Assembly: GCA_010909165.1 (NCBI GenBank)
Contig: MU008175.1
Coordinates: 434,001 to 498,000 of the forward strand
Direction: 5' to 3'
Origin: Anthoceros angustus
Lineage: Eukaryota > Streptophyta > Anthocerotopsida > Anthocerotales > Anthocerotaceae
Length of the DNA: 64,000 bases
How positions within the stretch are numbered: the first letter of the stretch is position 1; every line of letters begins with the position of its first letter. The translations under genes were made by a program, and so were the position numbers. This document shows positions 30,804-43,120 of this stretch, piece by piece. Under the pieces are notes generated by a model that was given only the letters and a program-made list of their open reading frames with translations, did no database searches and was not told the DNA's origin.

Positions 30804-32979
30804 ATGGCAGATTCAGACGTTGATGCATCGGCCACCGCTCCGCCTCCATCCTCGCTGCCTCCACACCCACCTCCCTCCGTCTTCTTCGCCGAGCGCCCTG
30901 AAGAGGGTTCTCCCCTGCCAATCGGAGGATCAGAGGAGGAAGCCCCTCAACACGCCTTGGCACAGGCGTCGAACGAGGGGGACCATGATGCTGCTGCTGC
31001 TGCTGCTGCGCCGGAGAGTCCAGCCACCAGAGTCTCCGATTTTGATATGCGGAAGTTTTTGCGGTCCTCTTCAGCGCAAGCAGAGGACCTGGCACGAAGC
31101 GTGGTCCAGACTACGGACAGTGCGTTGCAGACGGCTCGGTCTCAGATCAACAATATCGGCCTCGCATCCTCCGAGCACATAGAGACAGCACAGGTGGGTG
31201 CGGAGATCCCCGTGATTTCTGTGTGCTCGTTGTTTCGCTCCTTGCGTTCAAATTGAGCAAGCCGCGGGCGTGTTTGCATCTGCATGCTCTTTTTCGGGGT
31301 TTTGCTACTTCTTCGGGTTGTAATTCTCACTTCTTCACACAAATCCTTGTTGTGCGTCCAGAGTATTGTTCATACAGGTGCTCATCACTACAAGAAGTAT
31401 GAGGACATATTCTTTGATCACATGAAAGGTATTGAGCTTTTCCAGGAGAATTAAGATGAACTTAGAAGAATCTTCTGTTGGATATGTCTTCATTTGCATC
31501 GTCTGCCCAGTGGTGGCCAGCTGACGAGCTGCCTGCGTCAATGTATTTCAGAGGGTATTCGGATTGCAACTACCCACCCGACGGTGACAGGAGCAGCAGC
31601 AACTGCGGCAGCACTCCTTCTCATGCGAAGTATGTTTAGACTCTCTGACAAGTGTGGGCTTTTCTCTTTTCGTCACTTCACGCTATTCAGGAGTAGATTC
31701 CGCCCCTGGTTTACTTCGTATTTCTTCCCACCTTCCTGTTCGCAGGTCTTTGAGAGAGTTTCTTGCAGTTGACCAATGTTACATCACTCAGGCCTTGTTG
31801 ATGTTGGCAGCCCCAAGGAGATTCCTGTTTCGAATTACTCTTGGAAGGTTCCGAAGTGAGGAGGTATGCAATCCTTAGCACACTGTTCCTCCAGGGGTAG
31901 GGTGGGCTGAGGCATGTTCTGATGTTCCATTGATTTTTAAGCACAGTCGTGTGTGATCTGATCTGCACATTTGCTCTGGTTTCCCGCCATTATAGGGGCC
32001 TTGAACTTGATCTACACAATTTCTTCTTGCGTCTAAGTTGGGCAGGTCCTGTGAAGTTGGTTGCGCTGTCTTTGTGAAACAGTACGGTTTGGTTTATGTA
32101 ATTTTGTTTCTCTCCAACTTTCAGGCCATGCTTGCCAATGCAGAGAACAAAGTCAAGGAGATGCGGCAGTCTGTTGACCTGTTGAAGAATGAAACCAAGA
32201 AACTTGAGGTCTTAGTATCACGTTGTGAGCAAGCGTCCTGCTCTGGTTGTTAGTCGTGATTTTTCTCATGGGGAAGTTTGGTGTACACAAATTGCATTTG
32301 TATTCTACTCTTCCCATCGTTTTGGTCCCTACTGTAATTCTGGTCTGGATTGGGTCCTAGTACAGGAGAGAGCAAAGCTTGCTGAAGCAGAATTCCAGAG
32401 AGGGCGGTCAAAGCTCAAGTACGTCTCATAAAACCATATGGCCTGTACGTGTGCCTCTTCAGATATCTTTTCCGTTGTGATAGCCTATCAACGATGAAAT
32501 ACTGTCCTTCGTGGATCTCTCCCATGTGTGGTAATGTATGTTAATGTGTGGTAGAACCATACGGTTGAGTGTTTGAGTGCTAACATCTTGGCCCGAGTGT
32601 TCAGGAGCACAGGTGGTCAACTTGCTGCCCTGGTGAAGAACGTGTACAAGACAGAAAGCGGTGCATCTGGTCGCGTGCTCTTATCCAAATAGAACCTCTA
32701 GTTGCATTGTTTTGTGAATGTGAACTAAAGAGAGCTTGTCATGGTTTCCGCAGGACTGATGTCGAATTTGAGAGAATTGCCAGGACGGGAAGCTTTGAAG
32801 TTGCGCGCCGAGGTAAGACTAGTCTTTGTGACTATCTTCGAATTTAGTACAGGGTGCCGTGATATTCAGACCTCAGCTTCTTGTGACAGGTGGCTTCCAT
32901 GGCTGCTGAAGTGAAAGAACAGAGGCTGGAATTGAACAAAACCATGACGAAGATTGCCAGCTACGGAATACCAGTTTGA
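30804..32979 (+). CDS. RHIP1: RHIP1-like coiled-coil membrane protein (At4g26410 family)
   Basis: Nine exons, 30804-31193, 31362-31428, 31552-31629, 31811-31863, 32125-32208, 32366-32418, 32605-32660, 32754-32812 and 32890-32979, agree in phase and give 309 aa. Family landmarks are a hydrophobic segment TVTGAAATAAALLLMR (a single membrane helix), PRRFLFRITLGRFRSEEA, a coiled coil (NKVKEMRQSVDLLKNETKKL) and LPGREALKLRAEVASM, ending YGIPV. In Arabidopsis the family member is reported to interact with RGS1 and hexokinase 1 in sugar and G-protein signalling; that role is carried over by homology only. The N-terminal 100 residues are Pro/Ala-rich with a poly-Ala tract and are not conserved. Confidence 0.88.
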
Positions 32980-33715
32980 TTGCAGATTTGATGTGTGTTC
33001 TTTTTCCTTTTTTGTGGTCCCTCATTTGCACCAATTCTCGAGGTCCGACCGCATTGAGAGGTAGAGCAGATCAAAATTCGGAATCACGTCAAGTCAGCAA
33101 TCCATGGGTGTAAAGAATTGCTTAGCGTATTTTATATAGGTTCAAAGCTGGGTTGGTAGCCTGATGTGGTGGGAGTTTTGTTTTTCGCGGCCGCTACGAG
33201 ACAAGGACTCGGTGAACAGGATCCGTCCGATGCTTCGTTCTGGTTCGTCCCTCACCATGGAATCTGGGTAATCAACTAATCCAACCCCTATTTGACCGAC
33301 CTACTCAAAACGAGACTGTGCCCCATGCCTTCCTACACAGTCCAGATTCTACAGCGCAAAAAAAAAAAACCATCTGGAAGGTCTTCAATTGCCCCCTCGA
33401 GTGAAAGATTCCCTCGGCTTCATTTCAAGATGCTTGGTCTATGTCTGGTTTACGATAGCTTTCCTGGGGCCTGGACTCGGCTCACCGACACCTACCCACT
33501 CATCACAACTGGCTTACCGGTTCTCCGATCAAGCTGACCGGAAGTTAAATTTTTTTTGGTGACCGTGGAATGTCCAGTGATCGAAAGTTGCAAGAGATGT
33601 TCTTGACGAGTGGCCGATCACCAGGGTCACCTTGGAGCCATCATCAAGCGGGCCCACGGCTCGTTGGTAGCTGTGCTTCGTCGGGTATACATTGAATGCT
33701 CGTCACAACTCATTT
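32980..33715. other. Boundary region between genes and repeats
   Basis: No gene is recognised. A poly-A run lies at 33358-33369. It marks the change from ordinary genes to the repeat-rich half of the window. Confidence 0.4.
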
Positions 33716-36700
33716 CGTGCCCTTTCTTCCATGCTGAGCATCAGTCACCATGTCTGCTTCCCTTCGCCGCCACCTGCTGCCCCACGGTATGCCGAAGAAG
33801 CTTCCACCATTGCAGCTTGGGCCAAGGAAATGCAGTACACTCCAACACAAATGAAGGCCGCAGTCGGGCTTCTCTCCTAAGATTGGTTGCAAGAGCATCC
33901 AATTCCGGCCCGGATGACTTGGCCCTCAACTCCCGTTGCGCACAACTTTCGTCATCGCTACCGTCAAGAAGTTGCCCTCCTGGTAGGTTGGACACAACAG
34001 GTTCATTAGTGTCCGTCTGGTCATCTACCTCAGCTATCTTAAAACCCACTTCAGATTCATCATGAAACTCCTGATCAGATTCATCATGGAATTCCTGTGG
34101 GTTCTGTATGGATTATGAGTGATTATCCTCCTGTTCCTCTCTACCTTGGTTCTCGCATTGGTTCCCACCTTGTAGCCCTTCCCGCTCCAAGGCTTCGTCT
34201 TCCCCTTGTTCACTACTTGGTTCCCTTGCCTCCCTCCTAGCAATTGCTGTAGACAAACGGGCCCTTCTCTTCGATTCGTCAGCAAGCCAGAAGGCATCCA
34301 TGACGGCCTTTTGGCTGTTCACCCACGATTCCTGCTAATGGAGCTCCTTCGCTTTCTGAGGCAGCTTCACCCACATTCTCTGAGCCCTTCGCAAATGTCC
34401 TTGCTCTGCCCAATGTTGGCTGAGTTGAAATCGAGCATCTACATTATCCGCTATATCCCGTTGGTAGTAATTGCCAACTCCAACATCCCTGGACAGTCGA
34501 GGTCGTCCACGAGGGCGGGAGGCAACCTACCAACACCATGGCTTTCCAGATGCTTAGAAACATATGCGTAGCTAGAACTACAGAAACCTCTAGATCTTCA
34601 ACGAAGCAAGCGATGATGTTGATACCCAACTCCTGCACATCCTCCTTGACACTATAATCCCTACTCAGTTGTGCATATTCTGATGCCACCCCAGCATCAG
34701 CTTCAGCAGCTTGGGAGCCCTACCGGTGACTCTGGAGCCTCATCTTGTGGTACATGAGCAGCTGCAGGGCAGGAAGTACGGCCTCCTCACGCGGAGCTTG
34801 CTGACCACCAAGCGGAGCGACCTGGGCAACCAGGCCAACCGCAGCTACAGCAGAATCTTCAGTGGGAGGAACCTGAACTGCATGAGCAACAGCTGCTGTA
34901 ATTAATCAGCGTAGCTCGCGTGCAACGAGAGAGTGGATCGTTACGTGTGATCAAAGCGTTATGAACAAGAGCGTGTCCGGTGAAGCGGTGGATGTAACCT
35001 CTCATGCGTGTGTCTGTTGAAATCTAACTTAAGCAGCAGGTGAACGTCTAAAATACGTCTAATCTATAAAGGTATTTTTAGAAAAGATTATACGGGCAAC
35101 GAAAGTTTTTTGGTAAGTTTTTTTTGAGCAACGAAAGTGTTTTGTGAACAGACAGCAACCAAAGTTTTATGTGAGGGTTTTTGGTTGAAGGTACGGCTCT
35201 CTAGGAGCGGAAGGTTTCACCGTGAGGGATTTTGGTGAAGGTACCAGCTTTGGGAGCTAAAGGTTCGACTCGTGAGGGATTTTGGTGAAGGTACCTACGA
35301 GGGTGAAGGTTTGAGTCTCTAATCTAGGCTCACAATCTTCACATCCTTATCGTGGTTACCTCGAGGGAAATTCAGGCCGTGAGGGCCTCACCTCCCTTCC
35401 GTCGTACATAGCCTCGTGCCCTTTCTTCCATGCTGAGCATCAGTCACCATGTCTGCTTCCTTCGCCGCCACCTGCTGCCCCACGGTATGCCGAAGAAGCT
35501 TCCACCATTGCAGCTTGGGCCAAGGAAATGCAGTACACTCCAACACAAATGAAGGCCGCAGTCGGGCTTCTCTCCTAAGATTGGTTGCAAGAGCATCCAA
35601 TTCCGGCCCGGATGACTTGGCCTCAACTCCCGTTGCGCACAACTTTCGTCATCGCTACCGTCAAGTTGCCCTCCTGGTAGGTTGGACACAACAGGTTCAT
35701 TAGTGTCCGTCTGGTCATCTACCTCAGCTATCTTAAAACCCACTTCAGATTCATCATGAAACTCCTGATCAGATTCATCATGGAATTCCTGTGGGTTCTG
35801 TATGGATTATGAGTGATTATCCTCCTGTTCCTCTCTACCTTGGTTCTCGCATTGGTTCCCACCTTGTAGCCCTTCCCGCTCCAAGGCTTCGTCTTCCCTT
35901 GTTCACTACTTGGTTCCCTTGCCTCCCTCCTAGCAATTGCTGTAGACAAACGGGCCCTTCTCTTCGATTCGTCAGCAAGCCAGAAGGCATCCATGACGGC
36001 CTTTTGGCTGTTCACCCACGATTCCTGCTAATGGAGCTCCTTCGCTTTCTGAGGCAGCTTCACCCACATTCTCTGAGCCCTTCGCAAATGTCCTTGCTCT
36101 GCCCAATGTTGGCTGAGTTGAAATCGAGCATCTACATTATCCGCTATATCCCGTTGGTAGTAATTGCCAACTCCAACATCCCTGGACAGTCGAGGTCGTC
36201 CACGAGGGCGGGGAGGCAACCTACCAACACCATGGCTTTCCAGATGCTTAGAAACATATGCGTAGCTAGAACTACAGAAACCTCTAGATCTTCAACGAAG
36301 CAAGCGATGATGTTGATACCCAACTCCTGCACATCCTCCTTGACACTATAATCCCTACTCAGTTGTGCATATTCTGATGCCACCCCCAGCATCAGCTTCA
36401 GCAGCTTGGGGAGCCCTACCGGTGACTCTGGAGCCTCATCTTGTGGTACATGAGCAGCTGCAGGGGCAGGAAGTACGGCCTCCTCACGCGGAGCTTGCTG
36501 ACCACCAAGCGGAGCGACCTGGGCAACCAGGCCAACCGCAGCTACAGCAGAATCTTCAGTGGGAGGAACCTGAACTGCATGAGCAACAGCTGCTGTAATT
36601 AATCAGCGTAGCTCGCGTGCAACGAGAGAGTGGATCGTTACGTGTGATCAAAGCGTTATGAACAAGAGCGTGTCCGGTGAAGCGGTGGATGTAACCTCTC

Positions 36701-37133
36701 ATGCGTGTGTCTGTTGAAATCTAACTTAAGCAGCAGGTGAACGTCTAAAATACGTCTAATCTATAAAGGTATTTTTAGAAAAGATTATACGGGCAACGAA
36801 AGTTTTTTGGTAAGTTTTTTTTGAGCAACGAAAGTGTTTTGTGAACAGACAGCAACCAAAGTTTTATGTGAGGGTTTTTTTGGTTGAAGGTACCGGCTCT
36901 CTAGGAGCGGGAAGGTTTCAGTCCGTGAGGGATTTTTTTGACTGAAAGGTACCAGCTTTGGGAGCTAAAGGTTCCAGACTCAGACTGTGAGGGATTTTTG
37001 GCTGAAGGTACCTACTCTGAGGGCTGAAGGTTTGAGTCTCTAATCTAGGCTCACAATCTTCACATCCTTATCAGGGTTACCTCGAGGGAAATTCTGAGGC
37101 CGTGAGGGCCTCACCTCCCTTCCGTCGTACATA
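33716..37133 (-). repeat. 1.7-kb tandem duplication of an unidentified coding repeat
   Basis: Copy 1 is about 33716-35414 and copy 2 about 35415-37133, head to tail. On the minus strand both encode pieces of one long acidic protein. It has an AT-hook-like PPRPRGRPRLSRD, then NYYQRDIADNVDARFQLSQH and QRMWVKLPQKAKEL, then a Glu/Gln-rich stretch and FPWPKLQWWKLLRHTVG. Frames are interrupted in each copy. Differences are mainly homopolymer lengths (CCC/CC, GGG/GGGG) and short deletions near 35160-35310. A mobile-element protein is likely but the family is not recognised. Related minus-strand coding continues to about 37,430. Confidence 0.75.
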
Positions 37134-37502
37134 GCCTCAGGCCCACAGAAGCTGTAGGCCCTGAGCTCCCTCTTTGCAGCAGGTGGCGTAGGGGCATGTG
37201 TGGGAGAAATTGTGGAAGCTAAGCGCCGCAATGGAGGACCTCCCATGTCCTCCGCGATTATGGCCTCGCGCCTAGCCCTTAGCACCTGCCGCGTTGTGCC
37301 AGGAGGGCGCTCCCGTTTCTTGGTCGGCTCTGAGCTTCCCGCAGCAGCAGTGTTAGCGGGTCCCTTGTGAGCAGCAGAGGAGGCAGTTGTCCTAGCCGCC
37401 TTGCTTGCTGCAAAGCGGCCTAGGCTGGAATGGCCTATTGTTGATGGCGCTGAAGTTTTTCCAGCGAATGGTACTCCTGCTGAGCGAGCTGGCTAGGAGA
37501 AA

Positions 37503-37778
37503 AAAGATGCAAAAGCTTTTATGTTGTTTACTTCTTCTATTGAGGATAAGTGTATTGGTCAGATAATGCAGAAGACTACATCTACTGAAATTTGGCGGGT
37601 ATTGCAATTGACTTATGAGCAATGAGGTTTGGAACATCGTCAAACTCAATTTGCTCGGTTGGCTAATTTAAAGATGAATCCTTCACAAACGGTGAAAGAC
37701 TTTATTAATGAATTTTATCATATTATTATTGATCTTCAAACTACTGGTCGAGCTATAGCTGTTGATATGCAAGTGTAA
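37503..37778 (+). pseudogene. Copia-type gag fragment
   Basis: The translation has the UBN2/retrotran_gag_2 pattern of Ty1/Copia elements: KDAKAFMLFTSSI, TSTEIWRVLQLTYEQ, QFARLANLKMNPSQTVKDFI. An in-frame TGA lies at about 37623, and the fragment ends at a stop at 37776 without the zinc knuckle, protease or RT. It is a decayed retrotransposon scrap. Confidence 0.8.
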
Positions 37779-38690
37779 TAGGTTGTAAGCATGGTTCGGT
37801 GCTCACATTAGTTAGAAACAACGAAACATTGTTATTTTGTCCTCACGTAGCGTTAATAATTTTATCTAATTTATTTCTTCTCTAAACTGTCTGATTTTTT
37901 CACCGGGTGTATGTCATGACAAGAGGTTGTGTACATAATAAAGCTATAGCTTGTGTAGCTAGGATGCATGATGGACGATGCCATGGGTGCATGACATGTG
38001 TATGTGCATGTGACCGATGTATGGCATGTGGCATGTGGATGCGCATGGACATAAGGATTTGTCCATAGATATTAATCATAGAATATTAGGTTAATATACA
38101 AAAGGGACAAAGGGATATTCATAGCATAGATATTTAGATATAACAGTGTCTGCGCAATATCGGTGGATTCCATTGAAACGGGCTGCTGGGCAAAAGGCAG
38201 CAGACTTTCCCATCATATCTATAGAAAAGCGTGTCTTAGAAAACCATGTACTTTATTGCGGGTTTTGAACAAATGTAGCGTCCACTATTCGACAGCAGCG
38301 CAGTAGAACGTGGCAAAATACCGTCTTTGAATTCATTCCTTCAAAACTTTGGAAAATGTGCGGCGACCGAAACTGGTGGATGCGTTTGAACTTGTGTCGG
38401 ACACGCCGTTCTTATCATGTGTTCTAATCGAAAAATAACGTCCATCTGGCTAGAGATACGTTTTTGGCTGATTTGGTGTTTTTCACTTCGATTGGCTCTG
38501 ACTTGTCATTTCATTTCGCTTTTTTTTCGCTGTTTCGAAATCCATTCATGCCATTTGCAAAAACAAGGCCAATATACCCTAACATAATTGCATTTTATGT
38601 CATGTACTGTTATTATGTGTGCTCAGGATGTGAACTAGGTTATGTCGTTTGGTTCCATGGCGGAATGCATGAACTATCCACTACTTGAGA
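37779..38690. other. AT-rich spacer, no gene recognised
   Basis: A GCATG/CATGTG-rich stretch lies at 37960-38050. No coding region or structured element is supported. Confidence 0.4.
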
Positions 38691-38691
38691 A

Positions 38692-38713
38692 GTGCGCCGG
38701 TCAGCCGGCGCAC
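38692..38713. repeat. GC palindrome 1 (arms GTGCGCCGG/CCGGCGCAC)
   Basis: A perfect 9-bp stem with a TCAG loop. It is the leftmost member of a family with a CGCCGG...CCGGCG core found through 38.7-56.5 kb. The outer bases differ from the other members but still pair. Confidence 0.8.
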
Positions 38714-38766
38714 ACCTTGCCCACAGTCCACTACTAGTTGGAGTCCTAGGTCAACTGGAAAACTAA

Positions 38767-39354
38767 CTAATCTGTACCACGTGATTCATTTTCATCGAGG
38801 GTTTCAAGATCTTCGCCGATGCGACGAACGCCTGGCCATCCGAAAGGCCACTTCCTTCCATATGTTGAGCTTCCTCCTGCAGGAAAACGATATGTTTTCC
38901 GTATTATGGTTCTGGTCCTTGCATTTAGTTGCTTCTGTTTTGTTAGAGAAAACCCGTATGCCAAGCTGAATGTGTGTGAAAGAAGCAATTTGTCGACGTA
39001 TTTCCGCAACCTCATGCTCCGACGGTGAGAGCGACCCCCACAATTGGCGCGCGTTGGTGGCTGATCAGGTAAAATCATCTCCTCTAGGTACCTGCCTTCA
39101 AATAAATCAGTGCATTTCGTGACCCACCAATGGACTTTAATGAATAGGGCGTCATATTGGAAGTCCACTTGTAGGACTTTTGTGAGCCAGAACGGTCGAT
39201 TGTCAGCATCTGTCTCACAAGGCACTGCAATCATATGACCTGTTTGTATCTCCAATATATCGCTCGACTCCCAGCTTGAATAGGAAACACGATAAAGTTG
39301 CAAGGGGGTTAATATACAAACCCCCTTAGAAGAGGGGTGAACCCTCTTGTCCAA
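38767..39354 (-). pseudogene. C-terminal fragment of the DUF7869-type transposase (relic D)
   Basis: The frame carries TGHMIAVPCETDADNRPFWL, then VHWW and FEGRYLEE. This is the same module as the C-terminus of the transposase relic near 55.5 kb (IAIPCLTDMHNRPFWIG, then VHWYRTE and YEGRYVEE). The module resembles a small beta-barrel reader such as a chromo- or BAH-like domain, but no family is claimed. The upstream catalytic part is absent, so this is a fragment. It lies just 3' of the ParB/methyltransferase relic on the same strand. Confidence 0.65.
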
Positions 39355-39466
39355 TTGCGCACCGGCCGAATATCCTCTATTTCAGGAGGGACATTACGAA
39401 CATGACCATAGAACGGTATTACGTCATGCGTGTTCCAAAGGTCCGCAGCGAAAGCAGAAGGATTTG

Positions 39467-39490
39467 AGGGTGCCGGCCGGCCGGCGCCCT
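39467..39490. repeat. GC palindrome 2
   Basis: A 24-bp near-perfect inverted repeat, AGGGTGCCGGCC facing GGCCGGCGCCCT, with one wobble position. Same core as the other family members. Confidence 0.85.
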
Positions 39491-40934
39491 ATTTGCGATT
39501 TTGTTCACGGCTATGGACAGTGAAACGCACTATGGCATAAAACTGTTGTCCAACCGGAGTAAAAGCATGCAGCATGTGAGCGTAACAGCGCTCGTTAAAT
39601 GTGCTCACTTGAAAATAACAAACTACTCACGAAGAAGAGGAAACTGCCCCGCTACGGCAACCGAATCCAACACTACAGCAACATTACGCAAAGTATTCCT
39701 AGTACCGTCGTCGAACATATCGATTTCCTCCAGAGCAAGAGAATCTCGCGTGACGTCGTTTACCTGGTCGTCGCTCGCCTCAGTCTGTCCCCAAGCAGCA
39801 TCCAAAGTCGTCTGCCCCTCTTCCAAAGTGTCATCGTCGCTCATTCTCTTCCTTCTCGACCGTAAAGACACAATCTGGGCTTTCATGCAGTCTGTGTCAC
39901 TAATGCACACTTCCTTGGCCCAAAACTGAGAGGGTCCTCGTCCATGCGGATCAAATGTAAGCTCTTCCTCTTCATTTGGTAACACTTCAAACCCATGAAT
40001 GCTGGGAATATAACCGCATCTCATGTCCGCCTTGGCAACGCAGTCACCACTCAATAATGCAGGATAGTTGTGCCACCCCTAACATGCATCAACCACCCAC
40101 TCTCCTTCTTTGGAAAATGCCTCCACAAACGTCCGCATAAGGCCCAGTGGCCGTTGGTAGGGGCACACCACACGTTTGTCGTGAGATAAGTATACCTGCT
40201 TCTTCACAACCGTGTCGTGACAAATGACGGATCTCCCATTATTGAATCTCCCTCGCTGACTTCCTGGGAGCATGTTGGCCTTGTCTCTTGAACATTCTTC
40301 CTTCACACACCAGCCCACAGTGACATACTCCAATGTTTCACAACCCACACCCTCAGTGTGCATGTTCGTCTTGTCCCAAACGAAAGACACCATCCCACCT
40401 TTTCGACACCACTTCCTCATACATTCTCTGACAGTGTGGGAGTCCTCCACTCCATGCATCACAATAAAGCGGAATTCCTCTGATGTTGTCTTCTCCGCAA
40501 AACTCTCGAACATCGATGACATCATATTCCGTTAATTCTTGTATCCATTGGGCCTATATTGAAGCCCCTCGGCATCCATCACGAAAGGGAGTATCGTGCG
40601 CAGAATAGCCACGAATGTCCAAAGACACCGCGGTCTCAACTGCATCGAACTTGATAGTCGATTGATGGGACGTTGAAAACAAATAGCCCTTCTTCCATAT
40701 CTTTGTCCGCTAAGGCCCTTCGCTCAATTTCCAGCCCTTTCCGCTTGTTGACCTCAAAATGAAGTGCTGGAAATCTTCCGAAGCCGGACAGTTGTCGATG
40801 TCTTTTAATTGCTGCACAAAATAACCCAAAACGTAAGATAGAAGGTCTTGACGTGGAGGCGCCGGCGGCGGCGGCGGCACCCTTCATGCACACACAGGTG
40901 GAGGCGCCGCGCCACCCTTCATGCACACACAAGG

Positions 40935-40964
40935 TGGAGGGCGCCGGTCGGCCGGCGCCCTCCA
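40935..40964. repeat. GC palindrome 3 (TGGAGGG...CCCTCCA arms)
   Basis: A 30-bp inverted repeat with one central mismatch. Its outer arm TGGAGGG pairs with CCCTCCA. It lies inside the coding relic. Confidence 0.9.
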
Positions 40965-40977
40965 TGCACACACCATG

Positions 40978-41007
40978 TGCAGGGCGCCGGCCAGCCGGCG
41001 CCCTGCA
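40978..41007. repeat. GC palindrome 4 (TGCAGGG...CCCTGCA arms)
   Basis: A 30-bp inverted repeat with one central mismatch, 13 bp after palindrome 3. The outer arm TGCAGGG differs from its neighbour but pairs with its own CCCTGCA. Confidence 0.9.
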
Positions 41008-41557
41008 TCCAGGCAGCGTATGGCGTGAAAAAGAAAATAAGGCCAAGGGGAAGATTTACCTTTCCGGCAAACTGTGTTTGAAACCGTGCGATCATTGTGT
41101 CCGTTGAATGCTGTGGGTACTCTCTCCGTACTTCCTCAAACGATGTGCAGTCAAGATGCTTCGCCATTGCAACTTGGATGATATGCAGCTTCTTCCGCAA
41201 AGTGATGTCGCCGTCCATGCCTTTGAGGTCTATCAGACCAGCCAATACTTTTTCTGTTGCTGTAAGTAATATTTGTTGTCCACACTCGCCTGCAAGTATA
41301 CCCTGGAAAGCCTTCCATGGCTTTGCTAGCATGTCCTTCGGCTTCACATATGCAGCTGCAACCTTCTGGGAATCTTCCCCGACCTTACGTTTTCCTTTGC
41401 CCTTCTTGCTTGTGCTGCTGTGGTGTTTTTCTGCTGCAACTCCTCACCTCCCACTTAAATATTTTGTCAATATTCTCCCAAATTCTCCTTCTTGCTTTGC
41501 AATACAAAGTATATGAGTCCTTATCCACCTTGTTTTGCTTGTAAACGCTGCCTTCTC

Positions 41558-43120
41558 TCCTCGTCCATGCGGATCAAATGTAAGCTCTTCCTCTTCATTT
41601 GGTAACACTTCAAACCCATGAATGCTGTGGGAATATAACCGCATCTCATGTATAAAGATAACATTGATTTACCACTCAATAATGCGATAGGATAGTTGTG
41701 CCACTCCGGAACATGCATCAACCACCCACTCTCCTTCTTTGGAAAATGCCTCCTGGCGTCGCATAAGGCCCGGTGGCGTTGGTGAGCACACCACCGTTTG
41801 TCGTGAGATAAGTATACATGCTTCTTCTGGCGTGTCGTGACAAATGACGGATCTCCATTATTGAATCTCCTCGGACTTCCGGGAGCATGTTGGCCTTGTC
41901 TCTTGAACATTCTTCCTTCACACACCGCCCTACGGTGGACATACTCCAATGTTTCACCCACCCCCTGGCGTGCATGTTCGTCTTGTCCCAAGCGAAGGAC
42001 ACCATCCCACCTTTTCGGCACCACTTCCTCATACATTCTCGGCGTGTGGGAGTCCTCCACTCCATGCATCACAATAAAGCGGAATTCCTCGGCGTTGTCT
42101 TCTCCATAAAACTCTCGAACAGATGACATCATATTCCCGTTAATTCTTGTATCCATTGGGCCTATATTGAAGCCCCTCGGCACATCCATCACGAAAAGGG
42201 AGTACTGGCGTGCGTAAATAGCCACGCATGTCCAGCACACTGCGGGTCTCAATCTGGTACTGAACTTGATAGTCGATTGATGGGACGTTGAAAACAAATA
42301 GCCCTTCTTCCATATCTTTGTCCGCTAAGGCCCTCTGCTCAATTTCCAGCCCTTTCCAGTTGTTGACCTCGAAAATGATGTGCTGGAAATCTTCTGGAAG
42401 CCGGGACAGGTTGTCGATGTCCTTTAATTGCTGCTAACACCAAAGCGTAAACAGAAGGTCTTGCTCACAACATGTGGGCGCCGGCGGCGCCTCCATCTAA
42501 CTGGGAGGCGGCGGCGGCACCCTTCATGCACACACAGGTGGAGGCGGCGGCGGCGGCGGCGCCTCCATGCCACCATGTGCGGGCGCGGCGCGGCGCCGCA
42601 GGCGGCGTATGGCGTGAAAAAATAAGGCCAAGGGAGGATTTACCTTTCCAAGCGTGTTTGAAACGTGCGATCATAGCGTCCGTTGAATCTTGTGGGTACT
42701 CTCCGACTTCCTCAAGCGATGTGCGATCAAGATGCTTCGCCATTGCAACTTGGATGATATGCGACTTCTTCCAAAGTGATGTCGTCCTCCATGCCTTTGA
42801 GGTCTATCGGACCAATACTTTTACATTCTTGTAAGTAATATTTGTTGTCCACACTCGCTGTATACCTGGAAAGCCTTCCATGGCTTTGCTAGCATGTCCT
42901 TGACTTCACATATCTGGTGCAACCTTCCGGGAATCTTCCCGACCTTAGTTTTCCTTTGCCCTTCTTGCTTGTGTAACTTTGTGTGTCTTTTGTTTCGGCA
43001 ACTCCCGACCTCCACTTATTAAATATTTTGTCAATATTCTCCCAAATTCTCCTTCTTGCTTTGCAATACAAAGTATATGGGTCCTGTTATCCACCTTGTT
43101 TTGCTTGTAGCGTCGTCTTC
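41558..43120 (-). pseudogene. Methyltransferase relic, copy B (relic A, part)
   Basis: This is the tandem duplicate of 39935-41557. It continues directly from the ParB-like segment at 43130: RIWENIDKIFNKW matches the sequence that follows the ParB-like domain in the relic at 63.8 kb. Then come the linker helices, LFVMDVPRGFNIGPMDTRI (a motif IV-like DVP block at 42172-42190) and FRFIVMHGVEDSHT. Many 1-5 bp indels break the frame. They often fall where copy A has CTGA, ACAG or ACAAC and this copy has CGG or TGG. The motif I region near 41710 also lacks one base. Confidence 0.6.

Larger units (their letters stand above)
39623..41557 (-). pseudogene. Amino-type DNA methyltransferase relic, copy A (relic A, part)
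   Basis: On the minus strand the 41.3-40.9 kb part holds a helical linker (MLAKPWKAFQGILAGECGQQ, then MAKHLDCTSFEEVRREYPQH). The 40.7-39.6 kb part holds a methyltransferase fold: FRFIVMHGVEDSHTV, MVSFVWDKTNMHTEGVGC, LPGSQRGR, CPYQRPLGLMRTFVEAF and EGEWVVDAC. The order, with a KP/RP-type motif followed by the VVDAC (motif I) region at the C-terminal side, matches beta-class N4-cytosine/N6-adenine methyltransferases. A frameshift right after VVDAC destroys the glycine-rich cofactor loop, and a dinucleotide loss hits the motif IV region near 40575. It is a tandem duplicate of 41558-43120. Confidence 0.6.
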
